The position numbers and the translations under genes were made by a program. Below, one piece after another: positions 1-10,389 of a stretch of DNA of 64,000 bases. Origin of the DNA: DASCOT01 sp965197275 (GTDB lineage Bacteria > Acidobacteriota > UBA890 > WLXD01); contig CBDAMQ010000034.1 of NCBI GenBank assembly GCA_965197275.1, positions 372,001-436,000 of the forward strand, read 5' to 3'. The notes beneath the pieces were generated by a model. It searched no databases. It worked only from the letters and a program-made list of their open reading frames with translations, and had not been told where the DNA came from. Within the stretch, counting starts at the first letter, position 1. Every line of letters begins with the position of its first letter.

Positions 1-56
1 GCACAGGACGGGGCGCCAACGCCTCTCAGTTTTTCGGTTCCGAAGGAGGACTACCA

Positions 57-521
57 ATGCTGGTTCGACGCACGAACACTTTCCCTCACCTGGTACACCT
101 GCAGCGCAGTTTCGACGACGCCTTTGGCCGCAATTGGGGCCACTTCTTCGGCAATCGTGGCGCAGGGTTGGATGATGCCGTTGATGGGCCCGCGTGGAGG
201 CCGGCGGTGGATGTCGTCGAGCAGGAGGATCAGATCCTGCTGCGCGCGGAGCTACCTGGTCTCACGGACGGCGATGTCGAGATCACGCTCGAGGACGGCA
301 AGCTCACCCTCAAGGGGGAGAAGCAGTTCAACGACGAGGCCTCAGATGGTCACTACCGCCGCATCGAGAGTGGCTACGGCAGCTTCTCGCGTACCTTCAA
401 TCTCCCGACAACAGTAGATCAGGAGCGCATCGATGCGCGGTTCACCGACGGCCTGCTGGTGGTCAGCCTTCCGAAGGCCGAACAGGCCAAGCCTAAGAAG
501 ATCGCGGTGACCGTTAACTAG
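57..521 (+). CDS. hsp20: Small heat shock protein, Hsp20/alpha-crystallin family
   Basis: 154-residue cytoplasmic holdase chaperone that binds unfolding proteins without using ATP. The alpha-crystallin domain spans about residues 45-140. It opens with WRPAVDVVEQED, contains the AELPGL turn typical of class A Hsp20, and has the GLLVVSLPK strand near its end. A C-terminal IAV triplet (in KKIAVTV) fits the I-x-I/V motif used for oligomer assembly. The start is supported by a strong AAGGAGGA Shine-Dalgarno at 43-50. It is monocistronic as far as visible: an intrinsic terminator follows directly. No CIRCE or ROSE element is recognisable in the 56 bases upstream. Length and domain layout are normal for the family. 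Confidence 0.95.
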   Translation: MLVRRTNTFPHLVHLQRSFDDAFGRNWGHFFGNRGAGLDDAVDGPAWRPAVDVVEQEDQILLRAELPGLTDGDVEITLEDGKLTLKGEKQFNDEASDGHYRRIESGYGSFSRTFNLPTTVDQERIDARFTDGLLVVSLPKAEQAKPKKIAVTVN

Positions 522-546
522 CTCGTCGCCGAGAGATCCCTCGGTC

Positions 547-580
547 AAAGCCCGGGCGCCTGCGTGCTCCCGGGCTTTTC
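547..580 (+). terminator. Rho-independent terminator after hsp20
   Basis: The arms GCCCGGG (550-556) and CCCGGGC (569-575) form a perfect 7-bp stem with a 12-base loop, followed by TTTT (576-579). It lies 26 bases after the hsp20 stop. Confidence 0.85.
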
Positions 581-677
581 CTTTGCCCTGCAGGCCGCTA
601 CCGTAAACTGGCGTCCACCACGCTTTCCTTGGTCGAACCGAGTGCCCCGCCCGAAGCCTCCTAACGAGCCTCCGTTC

Positions 678-1754
678 GTGAACAAGCGATACTTGCAGCT
701 GGCGATCGGCGCTGCGGTGAGCGCAGTGTTCTTGTGGATCGCCACGCGCGAGGTTTCGATCGCCGAAGTGTGGCGCATCATGCGGAGTGCCGAGCCCGTG
801 TGGCTGGCGCTGGTTGCCGCCGTGTCGCTGCTTTCGCTCCACGCTCGGGCACAACGCTGGCGCATGCTGTTCGCGCACTTGCAGCCAGTGCCCGTGGGCG
901 CGCTCTTCGCTTCCCAAGCGCTGGGGTTTGCTGCCAACGCGGTGTTGCCGTTGCGCGCCGGCGAGGCCGTGAAGGCCTACTCTATTGCCCGCAAACAGCA
1001 GTTGCCGTTCTCCACCACGTTCGCCACCGTGGTGCTGGAGCGCGTGTTAGACATGGTCACCGTCGGCGCCATGCTTGCGGTCGCCATCAGCCTGGTTCCC
1101 ATCCCGGATAGTGCCGGGCCGCAGGTGACCGCGGCCGTGCGGCTGCTCGGGGCGGTAGCGGCGCTCGTCACGACCCTGATCCTGGCTCTGATTCTGTTCC
1201 AGGGGCCTTTTCTCAGCTGCCTTGACCGAATCACCGACCCGTTACCGACCAGCGTCGGAGGACCGCTGCGTGCGATCGCGCACTCCTTTGCCGACGGCCT
1301 CCATGCACTCACGGATCTGCGTCAACTGCTGTGGCTCCTGCTGGCAAGTGTCTACGTTTGGGCGACGCTGGCGGCCCCGTTCGCTCTTGCGGCAGTTGCC
1401 ATGGACTTGGGATCCGCCTACGGAGCTCCGCTGTTCCGCTTGACCATCGTCGCTACCACCCTAGTGGCCGTGTTCGTCATGATCCCGGCGGCGCCCGGTT
1501 TCGTCGGCACCTTTCAGGCCGGCTGCATTGTCGCGCTCGGTATCTTCGGGGTGCCCAAGGGGGAAGCGCTGGGCTACTCGCTGCTGATTCATGCGCTGAC
1601 TTTCGCGCCGTCGACCCTCATCGGGCTCTGGGTTCTTGCCTCCGAGGGGTTGAAGCTAGGCGATGTGGCCTCTGCCAAGGCCGGTGCAACCGTGACGCAA
1701 CGGCTTTCCCATGACGCCGTGGAAGCGGGCTCCGAGCCGCCCGACGTGATATAG
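678..1754 (+). CDS. UPF0104 / lysylphosphatidylglycerol synthase-type membrane protein
   Basis: About 358 residues, with 7-8 hydrophobic segments. It resembles the MprF N-terminal flippase-like domain / AglD family. The family hallmark is visible at about residues 90-125: LRAGEAVKAY, then FATVVLERVLDM. A second conserved stretch, PAAPGFVGTFQAG, lies near residue 270. I chose GTG 678 (VNKRYLQLAIG) because the upstream in-frame extension overlaps the hsp20 terminator and looks non-coding. Members are integral inner-membrane proteins often encoded near glycosyltransferases and thought to move or modify lipid-linked substrates. Here it precedes the acyl/sugar gene block, so a lipid-carrier role is plausible but inferred. 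The exact substrate cannot be told from sequence. Confidence 0.85.
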   Translation: MNKRYLQLAIGAAVSAVFLWIATREVSIAEVWRIMRSAEPVWLALVAAVSLLSLHARAQRWRMLFAHLQPVPVGALFASQALGFAANAVLPLRAGEAVKAYSIARKQQLPFSTTFATVVLERVLDMVTVGAMLAVAISLVPIPDSAGPQVTAAVRLLGAVAALVTTLILALILFQGPFLSCLDRITDPLPTSVGGPLRAIAHSFADGLHALTDLRQLLWLLLASVYVWATLAAPFALAAVAMDLGSAYGAPLFRLTIVATTLVAVFVMIPAAPGFVGTFQAGCIVALGIFGVPKGEALGYSLLIHALTFAPSTLIGLWVLASEGLKLGDVASAKAGATVTQRLSHDAVEAGSEPPDVI

Positions 1755-1788
1755 AACTCAGGGGCGAAGGCTCTTTGGGGGAGAGCCG

Positions 1789-2505
1789 ATGAAGAGAATC
1801 ATCATCACCGGGGGTACCTCGGGGATCGGGCTCGCGATCGTGCGTCGAATGGCAGCCGCTGGTCACACGGTGGACGTCATCGCCAGGCGCGAGCCCGCGC
1901 AGTGGGCGGAGAGCTCGGGTGAGCTCGCTGGAGACGTCGGGTATCACCAGGCCGACGTGCGCCACCTCGACGACACGGCAGCCCTGCTTGAATCGATCGC
2001 CGATACCCGAGATGGCCTCGACGTCCTGATCAACAACGCCGGTGTGATGCGTTTTCAAAACGCCCACGATGCTGATGCTGCCACCATCGATGAGCACCTG
2101 CAGACCAATCTGTCGGCACCGCTGCGCCTCAGCGCCGCCGCGCTGAGCGTGATGAAGATGCGCCAGACACCCGGGCTCATCGTCAACATAGCGTCGGTCG
2201 CCGGTCTCAAGGCCTCGCCGAAGTTATCCGTCTATGCGGCCTCCAAGGCCGGCTTGATCCATTACACGCGCAGCATCGCCGCCGAGTATGCCGGCGCCGG
2301 GATCCGGGCGATCGCCGTGGCGCCGGGTGCGGTGAAGACCAATCTCGCCAGCCGCGCCATGTTTGCGATGATCGAGAAGTCCGTACCCCTCGGGAAGCTG
2401 CAGAGTGCCGATGAGGTCGCCAGTCTGGTGGGCTGGTTGGTTTCCGATGATGCCGCCGATGTGACGGGGGCCGTGTTCTCTGTCGACGGCGGTATGGCGC
2501 TCTGA
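1789..2505 (+). CDS. Short-chain dehydrogenase/reductase (FabG-like SDR)
   Basis: 238-residue classical SDR. The Rossmann motif TGGTSGIG is at residues 7-14, NNAG at 82-85, and the catalytic Ser136, Tyr149 and Lys153 (YAASK) are all present. The C-terminus ends with a DVTGAVFSVDGG motif typical of FabG-like enzymes. It is preceded by a GGGGGAGAG ribosome site. The next gene, an acyl carrier protein, starts about 40 bases downstream, followed by an AMP-forming ligase, LuxE and LuxC. The context therefore suggests reduction of an ACP- or CoA-bound keto group, or of a sugar ketone; sequence alone cannot separate these. No catalytic residue is missing. Confidence 0.9.
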   Translation: MKRIIITGGTSGIGLAIVRRMAAAGHTVDVIARREPAQWAESSGELAGDVGYHQADVRHLDDTAALLESIADTRDGLDVLINNAGVMRFQNAHDADAATIDEHLQTNLSAPLRLSAAALSVMKMRQTPGLIVNIASVAGLKASPKLSVYAASKAGLIHYTRSIAAEYAGAGIRAIAVAPGAVKTNLASRAMFAMIEKSVPLGKLQSADEVASLVGWLVSDDAADVTGAVFSVDGGMAL

Positions 2506-2543
2506 TGCCGGGATCATCCGAGTCACTACCTACTGGAGACACG

Positions 2544-2776
2544 ATGGCCGTGGTCGAGCGACTGGCGGCGGTGTTCGAGGAGACGTTTGCGCACGAGCCG
2601 ACGAGCTTCGGTCCCCACACTGTCCCGGACGACGTCAAGAAATGGGATTCGATTGGCCATATGAGCCTGGTGGCCGCGCTGGAGGACGCTTTCGGCGTCG
2701 AGTTCGAGGTCGATGAGATCATGGAGATGGTCGACGTGCAGAAGATCCTCGAGATCCTGGCAAACAAGGGGATCGG

Positions 2777-2780
<4 letters not shown>
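2544..2780 (+). CDS. Acyl carrier protein
   Basis: 78-residue stand-alone carrier protein. Ser36, in WDSIGHMSL, is the expected 4'-phosphopantetheine attachment site. It is followed by the acidic helix II/III region (ALEDAFGVEFEVDEI) typical of ACPs. I chose ATG 2544 rather than an earlier in-frame ATG at 2505 because GGAG lies at 2535-2538 and residue spacing to the DS motif then matches the family. Its stop overlaps the GTG start of the AMP-forming ligase (GTGA), implying translational coupling. It is not next to fab genes, so it is probably a dedicated carrier for the neighbouring ligase and reductase genes rather than the housekeeping AcpP. Confidence 0.9.
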
Positions 2781-4365
<1,585 letters not shown>

Positions 4366-4369
<4 letters not shown>

Positions 4370-5510
4370 GCACTCCTGATCTGGTCGACGCCGGCCGTGT
4401 CGAGGTGGGCGAAGCGATCGATGCCCTGATCGGCGGAGATCAGTTCACCGCCAAGCAGGCTGACAAGGAGCGCGATCTGCTGGAAATCCTACGGCCCTTG
4501 TGCGAGCAAGTGGCGGCCGCGTGCCCACCCTACGAGCGCTTCCTCGCTCGCCTTGGTAGAGATCCTTCAGAATGGACGCGGGTCGCCGATGTACCGCCTT
4601 TGCCGGTCACCATGTTCAAGCGCTTCGAGTTGTCCGCCGTGCCGCCGGATCAGGTGGTCCGAGAGCTCCATTCGTCGTCGACCACTGGCCAATCGCCCAG
4701 CCGGATCTTCATTGACAAGACCACGGCGTTCCGACAGTCGCGGGCGCTGGTATCGATTCTCAAAGACGCTGTGGGCGGCAAGCGGCGGCCCTATCTCGTC
4801 ATCGACGCCGAGGAGGCTGCCGCAGCCGGGGATATGCTGACAGCGCGCGGCGCTGCAATTCGCGGCCTCGGCAGCTTCGCGAAGTCCACTACCTATGCGC
4901 TGCGATCTGCGGACAGGGGTGACCTGGAGCCCGACTGGGAAGCAATCGAGAACTTTTTCGAGTCGCACGGTAACGAGCCCGTGCTGATCTTCGGGTTCAC
5001 GTTCATCGTCTGGACGCGGTTCGTCCGCGCTGCCGAGGAGCGCGGAGCGCGCTTCGCCGCCTCGCGCGCCGTGCTGCTGCACTCCGGAGGTTGGAAGAAG
5101 CTGGAGGCCGACGCGGTTTCGAAGAGCGTCTTCAACCAGCGTGTCGGTGAGGTGGTGGGTGTGCGCAGCCAGGCCGTGCTCGACTTCTACGGCATGGTCG
5201 AGCAAGTCGGCACCGTTTTCGTCGATTGTCCGGCTGGCAACAAGCACGCCCCGGCGTTCGCCGATGTGGTTATATCCGCAAACCGCATACCCTCGAGTCG
5301 GTAGCGCCGGGAGAGACCGGAATCATCGAAGTCGTCAGCGTGTTGCCGACCAGTTATCCGGGTCAAGCGCTGCTGACTGACGATCAAGGAACGCTGATCG
5401 GCGTCGACGATTGCCCGTGTGGGCGGTCAGGGCAGTACTTTCGTTTCACCCGCCGGGTCTCGCGCGCCGAGGTGCGCGGTTGCGGCGACACTTTCGCGGC
5501 CAGGCAATGA
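4366..5510 (+). pseudogene. luxE: LuxE-type acyl-protein synthetase, interrupted by a frameshift
   Basis: LuxE proteins activate a fatty acyl group as acyl-AMP and hold it on a cysteine before handing it to the LuxC reductase. The frame starts at GTG 4366 (overlapping the ligase stop) and reads SSTTGQSPSRIF near residue 105 and FYGMVEQVGTVF near residue 275, both typical of the family. It then stops at 5302-5304. The conserved end (IRKPHTLESVAPGE, then CPCGRSGQYF) lies in another frame and ends at 5510, overlapping the luxC start. Removing two bases from the TATAT run near 5270-5274 restores a 380-residue protein (VVIRKPHTLE). This is either a recent 2-base slippage mutation or a sequence error; all other conserved segments look intact. 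Confidence 0.85.
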
Positions 5511-6778
5511 ACGGCGTCCATTTCCGACCCGGCGCGCATCCCGAGCCGTTCGATGACCTGGGCGCGATCGTCGAGGCGCTGCAATCGCGACGCGACTCGA
5601 CGGCGGCGTTATCGACTACATCGTTGCTGAACCTGCTGGCGGTCTTCGGTGGCCGCCTGCTCGAAGATCCACGCACCCGAGGCCTGGACGGGCTCACCTT
5701 CCTGTCGGCGTGGCTAAGGCGGTCCAACCTCGAGAAGATGCTGGAGTTGAACCTGGGCGACGGCCGCGTCTCGGCGCTGAGTGGCTTCATCGAAGCGAAC
5801 GGTCAGGAGCTTGCCGCCAAGCCCCACGGCCTGGTGTCGATGTGGATGGCGGGTAACGTGCCCACGCTGCCGGTCTTCGCCCTGGTGCCGGCGTTGTTGG
5901 CCAGAAACGTGTGCCTCCTGAAGCTCGCCGAGGCAGAGCCGAGCGCCATCGCGGCGATGCTCGAGGTGCTGGCCGGCTGCTCGGTTGAGGGTCTCTCGGG
6001 CGAAGAGCTCTGCGCATCCTTCGCGGTTGTCTGGTTCAGCTCGAGTGAGCGCGACCTGAGTATCGCGATGTCGCTGGCGGCCGATGCCAAGGTGACCTGG
6101 GGCGGCCAGGCGGCGATCGAAGGCATCCGGGTGCTACCGCAGCAGCCACATTGCGTGAACGTAGAGTTCGGCCCCAAGTACTCGATCGGTGTCGTCGGGC
6201 GTGCTGTGCTCACGCAGCCGTCGGAGCTCGATGATGTGGTCGCCGCGTTCGTACGCGACATAGCGATCTTCGATCAGCGCGCCTGCTCATCGCCGCAAAC
6301 GATCTTCGTCGAGGGAACCAACGGCGCGCTGGTCGACGTCGGCGCACGCTTTGCAGCAGCGCTTGATCGGTTGCCGCCGAAGCCCGAGCTCGATGCCTAC
6401 ACCACCGTACAGATCGCCAACGCTCGTGCGGAGTGGGCACTCGACGATGAGCGCGACGTGATCGCGTCACGTGGAGGCACCAACTGGACCGTTTGCATGG
6501 ACACCGATGTGTCGCTCAAGGAAGCCGTCCAGTCACGCACGGTCTTCCTCACCGCGGTGGAATCGTGGCGCCAGGTGGTGCCGTTGATCGATCCGGGGGT
6601 ACAGACGGTCGGGATTGCGCTTGGTGATGACGACCAGGCGCGAGCGTTTGCCGAGGTCGCCACCCTTGCCGGCGCAGCGCGGTGCGTGCGCCCCGGTTTG
6701 ATGAACGTGCAGGAGTCTCCCTGGGACGGGAAGCTGCTGATCAACCAGCTTGTGCGTTGGGTGACGCTGAAAGCCTAA
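5507..6778 (+). CDS. luxC: LuxC-type acyl-CoA/acyl-protein reductase
   Basis: 423 residues from ATG 5507, which overlaps the restored luxE stop (ATGA). LuxC is an NADPH-dependent reductase of the aldehyde dehydrogenase fold that converts an activated acyl group to the aldehyde. The likely nucleophile is Cys260, in FDQRACSSPQ, the usual position for this family. Other family traits are MWMAGNVPTLPVFALVPALLARN near residue 110 (cofactor-binding region) and GPKYSIGVVGRAV near residue 225. No luxA/luxB luciferase genes are near, so bioluminescence is not suggested. With luxE, ACP, ligase and SDR it probably makes an aldehyde or alcohol for a glycolipid or polysaccharide modification (inference). 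Confidence 0.88.
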   Translation: MNGVHFRPGAHPEPFDDLGAIVEALQSRRDSTAALSTTSLLNLLAVFGGRLLEDPRTRGLDGLTFLSAWLRRSNLEKMLELNLGDGRVSALSGFIEANGQELAAKPHGLVSMWMAGNVPTLPVFALVPALLARNVCLLKLAEAEPSAIAAMLEVLAGCSVEGLSGEELCASFAVVWFSSSERDLSIAMSLAADAKVTWGGQAAIEGIRVLPQQPHCVNVEFGPKYSIGVVGRAVLTQPSELDDVVAAFVRDIAIFDQRACSSPQTIFVEGTNGALVDVGARFAAALDRLPPKPELDAYTTVQIANARAEWALDDERDVIASRGGTNWTVCMDTDVSLKEAVQSRTVFLTAVESWRQVVPLIDPGVQTVGIALGDDDQARAFAEVATLAGAARCVRPGLMNVQESPWDGKLLINQLVRWVTLKA

Positions 6779-6845
6779 CAACGCCCATGCTCGACAGATC
6801 CACTGTGAAGCCCTCAGACGGGCTCGGGACAGGGGGTGAGGTGCG

Positions 6846-7709
6846 ATGAGCGCCGGCTTCGGATTGGGATCGGCGCCGGGCCCCGATGTGGGTATCGGCG
6901 CCGGCTGCACCTACGATGACTCGGTCCGCTGGGGCGCCGGCGTGAACCTGGGGAACAACGTTCACGTCGCACCCGGGGCGGTCCTGTACGACGGGGTCAG
7001 TATCGGCGACAACGTCTGGGTGGGCGCCGGGTGCAGCCTCGGCGAGCCAACCTACGACTTCTATCGTGACCGTGATGGCTACGTTGCCAGTCCGACGCGC
7101 GTCGGTAGCGGCTCGATTCTCCGTCGCGGCACGATCATCAACGCCGGGACCACGGTGGGGGAGAATTTCCAGACCGGTCCGTACGTTGCCGTGCGTGAGA
7201 ACAGCCGGGTCGGTAACAACTGCTCGATCGGTAACAACTGCGACATTCAGCTGAACGTCGAGATCGGCGATTACGTGCGGTTGCACTCCTATGTGACGGT
7301 TGGCTCCGGGACCCGGATCGGCCCGTTCGTCTGGGTACATCCGTTCGTCGTGTTCACAAACGATCGAGCGTTTCCGGTCTTCGCCGTAGAGGAGCCTCCG
7401 CTGGTGGCCCCGTTTTGTGCCATCGCGGTGCACGCAACGATCCTCCCTGGAGCGCGCCTCGGCGTGCACGCGATCGTCGGCGCCAACTCGAAGGTGGGTG
7501 GCGACGTGCCGGCGTACGCATTCATGGACGGATCCCCGGCCGAGAATCGCATCGATTGCCGCCGCATACTGCACAAGATCGGTGACCAGGTGCTGCAGCC
7601 CTATCCGTGGATCCGTTGTACCGATCGCGACTACCCCTGGGCGGACATATCTCCCGATGAGCGACATGTCGAAGACTGGGTGCCCGAAGAATGGAGCGAC
7701 TTCCTTTGA
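6846..7709 (+). CDS. Left-handed beta-helix (hexapeptide repeat) acyltransferase
   Basis: 287 residues. Hexapeptide repeats run from about residue 10 to 210 in two blocks (GAGVNLGNNVHVAPGAVLYD; later VGNNCSIGNNCDIQLNVEIG). The FVVFTNDRAFP stretch near residue 170 resembles the VFTN segment of WbpD/WlbB sugar N-acetyltransferases. A C-terminal tail of about 60 residues is rich in Trp and acidic residues (YPWIRCTDRDYPW) and is not part of the helix. The start ATG 6846 is preceded by GGGGGTGAGG. The 3' end overlaps the next glycosyltransferase by 19 bases. It likely transfers acetyl or another acyl group to an amino sugar; with the ACP genes upstream, an acyl-ACP donor is possible. Confidence 0.85.
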   Translation: MSAGFGLGSAPGPDVGIGAGCTYDDSVRWGAGVNLGNNVHVAPGAVLYDGVSIGDNVWVGAGCSLGEPTYDFYRDRDGYVASPTRVGSGSILRRGTIINAGTTVGENFQTGPYVAVRENSRVGNNCSIGNNCDIQLNVEIGDYVRLHSYVTVGSGTRIGPFVWVHPFVVFTNDRAFPVFAVEEPPLVAPFCAIAVHATILPGARLGVHAIVGANSKVGGDVPAYAFMDGSPAENRIDCRRILHKIGDQVLQPYPWIRCTDRDYPWADISPDERHVEDWVPEEWSDFL

Positions 7710-8443
7710 AGGTGCTCGGCTTCTCGCCGGTCTTCAATCAGGCGGATGACCTCCCGAAACTGCTTGACGAGCTGCGTGCGACAGGGCCGGCCTGCGACGA
7801 ATTCCTCCTGGTGAACAACGGGTCCAACGATGGTTCTGAGCACATCATCCGCTCGTCCGGCTGGCCGGCGGTCGAAACGGAGCGCAATCGCGGCGTCGGC
7901 TGGGCCATCATCGCCGCGACCGAGTGGGCTCGGCGGCACGGCTACGACGTGCTCGTGGGGCTGGCATCGAACGGCAAGATGCTGCCAGCCGAGATGGATC
8001 GTGTCGTCGGGCCGATACGGCGCAATGAAGCAGACTACGTTACTGGCAGCCGCTATCTGGATGGCGGAGCCTCACCCAATCTGCCCGCGTTCCGTCGTCA
8101 CGCCATACCGCTCGTCAACCTGGCCGTTCGGCTGGCCACCGGCGCGCGCCTTACGGACGCAACTTGCGGCTACCGTGCGTTCCGGGTCGATATCTTCGAT
8201 CGGGCGCGCTTCGACTGGCGGGCCGAGTGGCTGTGGACCTACGCATTCGAGCCCTACCTGTACGGCAAGGTGCTGCTCGCCGGGGAGGCGGTCCGCTGGC
8301 TCGAGGTTCCGATCACCATGCGGTACCCGCGCCGGGGACATAGCTACACGAAGATCCGCCCCGGTCTCGACTGGTGGCACATGATCTATCCTTTCTTCTG
8401 GGCACGTGTTGAGCGCGCGCGGTTCGGGGAGCCTCGCGCGTGA
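7691..8443 (+). CDS. Family 2 glycosyltransferase, DPM-synthase-like
   Basis: 250 residues with a GT-A fold start (VLGFSPVFNQADDLPKLLDEL) and the VNNGSNDGS nucleotide-binding motif near residue 40. Where most GT2 enzymes have a DXD metal motif this protein reads VGLASNGKM, a variant seen in some dolichyl/polyprenyl-phosphate mannosyltransferase-like groups (from memory). GSRYLDGG and DATCGYRAFR motifs match polyprenyl-phosphate glycosyltransferases. A C-terminal RRGHSYTKIRPGLDWW follows; no clear transmembrane helix is present. Starting ATG 7691 it overlaps the acyltransferase gene. It probably moves a sugar from a nucleotide donor to a lipid carrier. Confidence 0.85.
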   Translation: MERLPLKVLGFSPVFNQADDLPKLLDELRATGPACDEFLLVNNGSNDGSEHIIRSSGWPAVETERNRGVGWAIIAATEWARRHGYDVLVGLASNGKMLPAEMDRVVGPIRRNEADYVTGSRYLDGGASPNLPAFRRHAIPLVNLAVRLATGARLTDATCGYRAFRVDIFDRARFDWRAEWLWTYAFEPYLYGKVLLAGEAVRWLEVPITMRYPRRGHSYTKIRPGLDWWHMIYPFFWARVERARFGEPRA

Positions 8444-8470
8444 CCGCGGTCTGCCGGCGACTCGCGACGC

Positions 8471-8476
8471 TATAAT
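8471..8476 (+). promoter_or_regulatory. Candidate -10 element (TATAAT) for the PIN/TRAM gene
   Basis: A perfect TATAAT lies 68 bases before the PIN/TRAM start, in the gap after the glycosyltransferase. No convincing -35 hexamer is visible at 16-18 bases upstream, so the call is tentative. Confidence 0.5.
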
Positions 8477-8543
8477 CCCGCCATCATTCGTCATACCGCT
8501 TTCATACACGGGTGCCGCTCGGGTGACCCGGAGGTCATACGCA

Positions 8544-9566
8544 ATGAACATCATTCGTGCGCTCTTTGTGCTGAGCTGCGCGGCCATCGGATTTCTCGGG
8601 ATTCCGGGTGGAATCGCTGGTCTGCTTGTCGGGCTGCTGTTCGCGGCCGTAGTCGTGTTGCTGGAGGTCAAGCTCCACGGCCTTCATCCGAACGTCCTCA
8701 TGGGTGGCGTTGTAGGCACGTTCATGGGGTTGGTGCTGGCGATGGCCTTCGGCATCGTCGGCAGGCAGCTCGACCTGAGCGTCACCGCCGAAGCCGTGAT
8801 CCAGGGCGTTGCGGTGCTGACCTTGGCGTATCTGGGTATGGTGATCGGTTCGCTCAAGGGGCAATCCGGCGAGTGGTGGATCCCCTGGAAGCCGTTCCTC
8901 GACGATCAGCGCTCCGGTGTCGCCGACAAGATCCTCGATACATCGGTGATCATCGATGGCCGGATCGCCGAAATCGCGGCCACCGGCTTCGTCGACGGCA
9001 CCTTGCTAGTGCCGCAGTTCGTGCTCAACGAGCTGCAGCAGGTGGCTGATTCGAACGACGCGCTCAAACGCGCCCGCGGCCGCCGTGGTCTCGATATCCT
9101 CCACGACTTGCAACGCAGCGTCGACCTCGACGTACAGATCGATCCGACGGATTTCCCCGGTGTTGCCGAGGTTGATTCGAAGCTCATCGAGCTCGGGATT
9201 CGACGCGGCGGCGTGGTGCTGACGAACGACTTCAATCTCGCCAAGGTGGCGCAAGTTCGCGGCGTCAAGGTTCTCAACGTCAACGATCTGGCGAACGCGG
9301 TCAAGCCCGCGTTCCTTCCTGGCGAGCCGATGTCGGTGTTTGTCGTCAAGGAGGGCAAGGAAGCTGGTCAGGGTGTCGGCTATCTCGATGACGGCACGAT
9401 GGTGGTCGTCGATGGCGCTAGCGTGCATCGCGGATCGACCGTTGATCTGGTGGTGACATCGGTTCTTCAAACGAGCGCCGGGAAGATGATCTTCGGCCGC
9501 CGAGCGGGGAGCTCGGAGCGGAGCGCCCCGGAGTCCGCGGAGCCTGCCGCGATCGCCACTCCGTAG
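8544..9566 (+). CDS. PIN/TRAM domain membrane protein (YacL-like)
   Basis: About 340 residues from ATG 8544, with GGAG at 8530-8533. Four hydrophobic segments fill residues 1-110. A PIN nuclease-like domain follows (ILDTSVIIDGRIAEIAATGF near residue 131; VLTNDFNLAKVA near residue 225), keeping the acidic positions (D133, D141, D231 approximately). The C-terminus has a TRAM-type RNA-binding module (EGKEAGQGVGYLDDGTMVVV). This is the YacL family, often encoded near ispD/cysS in other bacteria and inferred to be a membrane-tethered ribonuclease. Here it stands between sugar genes and an ECF sigma factor, apparently with its own promoter. The physiological target is unknown. Confidence 0.9.
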   Translation: MNIIRALFVLSCAAIGFLGIPGGIAGLLVGLLFAAVVVLLEVKLHGLHPNVLMGGVVGTFMGLVLAMAFGIVGRQLDLSVTAEAVIQGVAVLTLAYLGMVIGSLKGQSGEWWIPWKPFLDDQRSGVADKILDTSVIIDGRIAEIAATGFVDGTLLVPQFVLNELQQVADSNDALKRARGRRGLDILHDLQRSVDLDVQIDPTDFPGVAEVDSKLIELGIRRGGVVLTNDFNLAKVAQVRGVKVLNVNDLANAVKPAFLPGEPMSVFVVKEGKEAGQGVGYLDDGTMVVVDGASVHRGSTVDLVVTSVLQTSAGKMIFGRRAGSSERSAPESAEPAAIATP

Positions 9567-9578
9567 GGGAGCGGCCCG

Positions 9579-10241
9579 ATGACCGATGCGTTCGAGCGCT
9601 CGTCCGACGCCGACCTGGTTCGCGCTGCCGGCCGCGGGGATACGGGTGCGTTCCGGCAGCTGTATGACCGCAAGCACCGCCGCGTCCAACGCGTCGCCTA
9701 TCAGATGTTGGGAAACCACGCCGCGGCGGAGGACGTAGTGCAGGAGGCGTTCGTAGCGCTTTGGCGGCACTGCCCGCGCTACCGGACCCGGTTTACCGTT
9801 GACGCATGGCTCACCCGCATTGTCACCAACAAGGCGATCGACCGATGGCGCGTGGAGAGGCGCCACCCGGTGCCGCTGGGCGAACGCCAGGAGGCCGGCG
9901 CCGGACGTCGTTCAAGCTCATTGGCGCCGGGTGGGGGGACGCCGGAGAGCGCAGCTCAGCGCCTGCCGGCGGATGAACTGGCCGACCCGACCTTGGCGCT
10001 CCGCTGGGAGGAGGTGCAGCGGATCTGGGACGAGCTCGCGGCCGAGCTTCCGGAACAGCAGCGAGCCGCCTTTGTTCTCCGCGAGATTGAAGACGTTCCG
10101 GCACGAGAGGTTGCCAGCGTGCTTGGCTGCAGCACCTCGACAGTACGCAGTCATGTAGCGCTGGCGCGCCGACAGCTACGCCGTGGCATCGTCGATCGCT
10201 ACCCAGAGTACGCTACGGTCACCGCGGACCGTTCCGGATAG
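9579..10241 (+). CDS. ECF-type RNA polymerase sigma factor
   Basis: 220 residues. Sigma region 2 is at about residues 25-95 (LYDRKHRRVQRVAYQMLGN, then AEDVVQEAFVALWRH, ending with WLTRIVTNKAIDRWR). Region 4 is at about 150-205 (LPEQQRAAFVLREIEDVPA; VASVLGCSTSTVRSHVALAR). A linker of about 40 residues is slightly long. The gene follows the PIN/TRAM stop by 12 bases with GGGGAGCGG upstream of ATG 9579. No gene in the neighbourhood has a clear zinc-finger anti-sigma domain. The single-pass membrane protein at 13421 is the nearest gene that could in principle act as one, but this is speculative. The regulon is unknown. Confidence 0.92.
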   Translation: MTDAFERSSDADLVRAAGRGDTGAFRQLYDRKHRRVQRVAYQMLGNHAAAEDVVQEAFVALWRHCPRYRTRFTVDAWLTRIVTNKAIDRWRVERRHPVPLGERQEAGAGRRSSSLAPGGGTPESAAQRLPADELADPTLALRWEEVQRIWDELAAELPEQQRAAFVLREIEDVPAREVASVLGCSTSTVRSHVALARRQLRRGIVDRYPEYATVTADRSG

Positions 10242-10389
10242 CGTCGCGCCCACGACGCCGTTTTTCGAGTTATCATCCGACTATTGGCGTTGGGGGGCGC
10301 TGACGGCGCACGACGCGCGTAATATCGGCCGGGGCAGGGCGAGATTCGTCCCGGGTGGATTCGCGTCGGCGGTGCCGCGTGGGGGAGCG

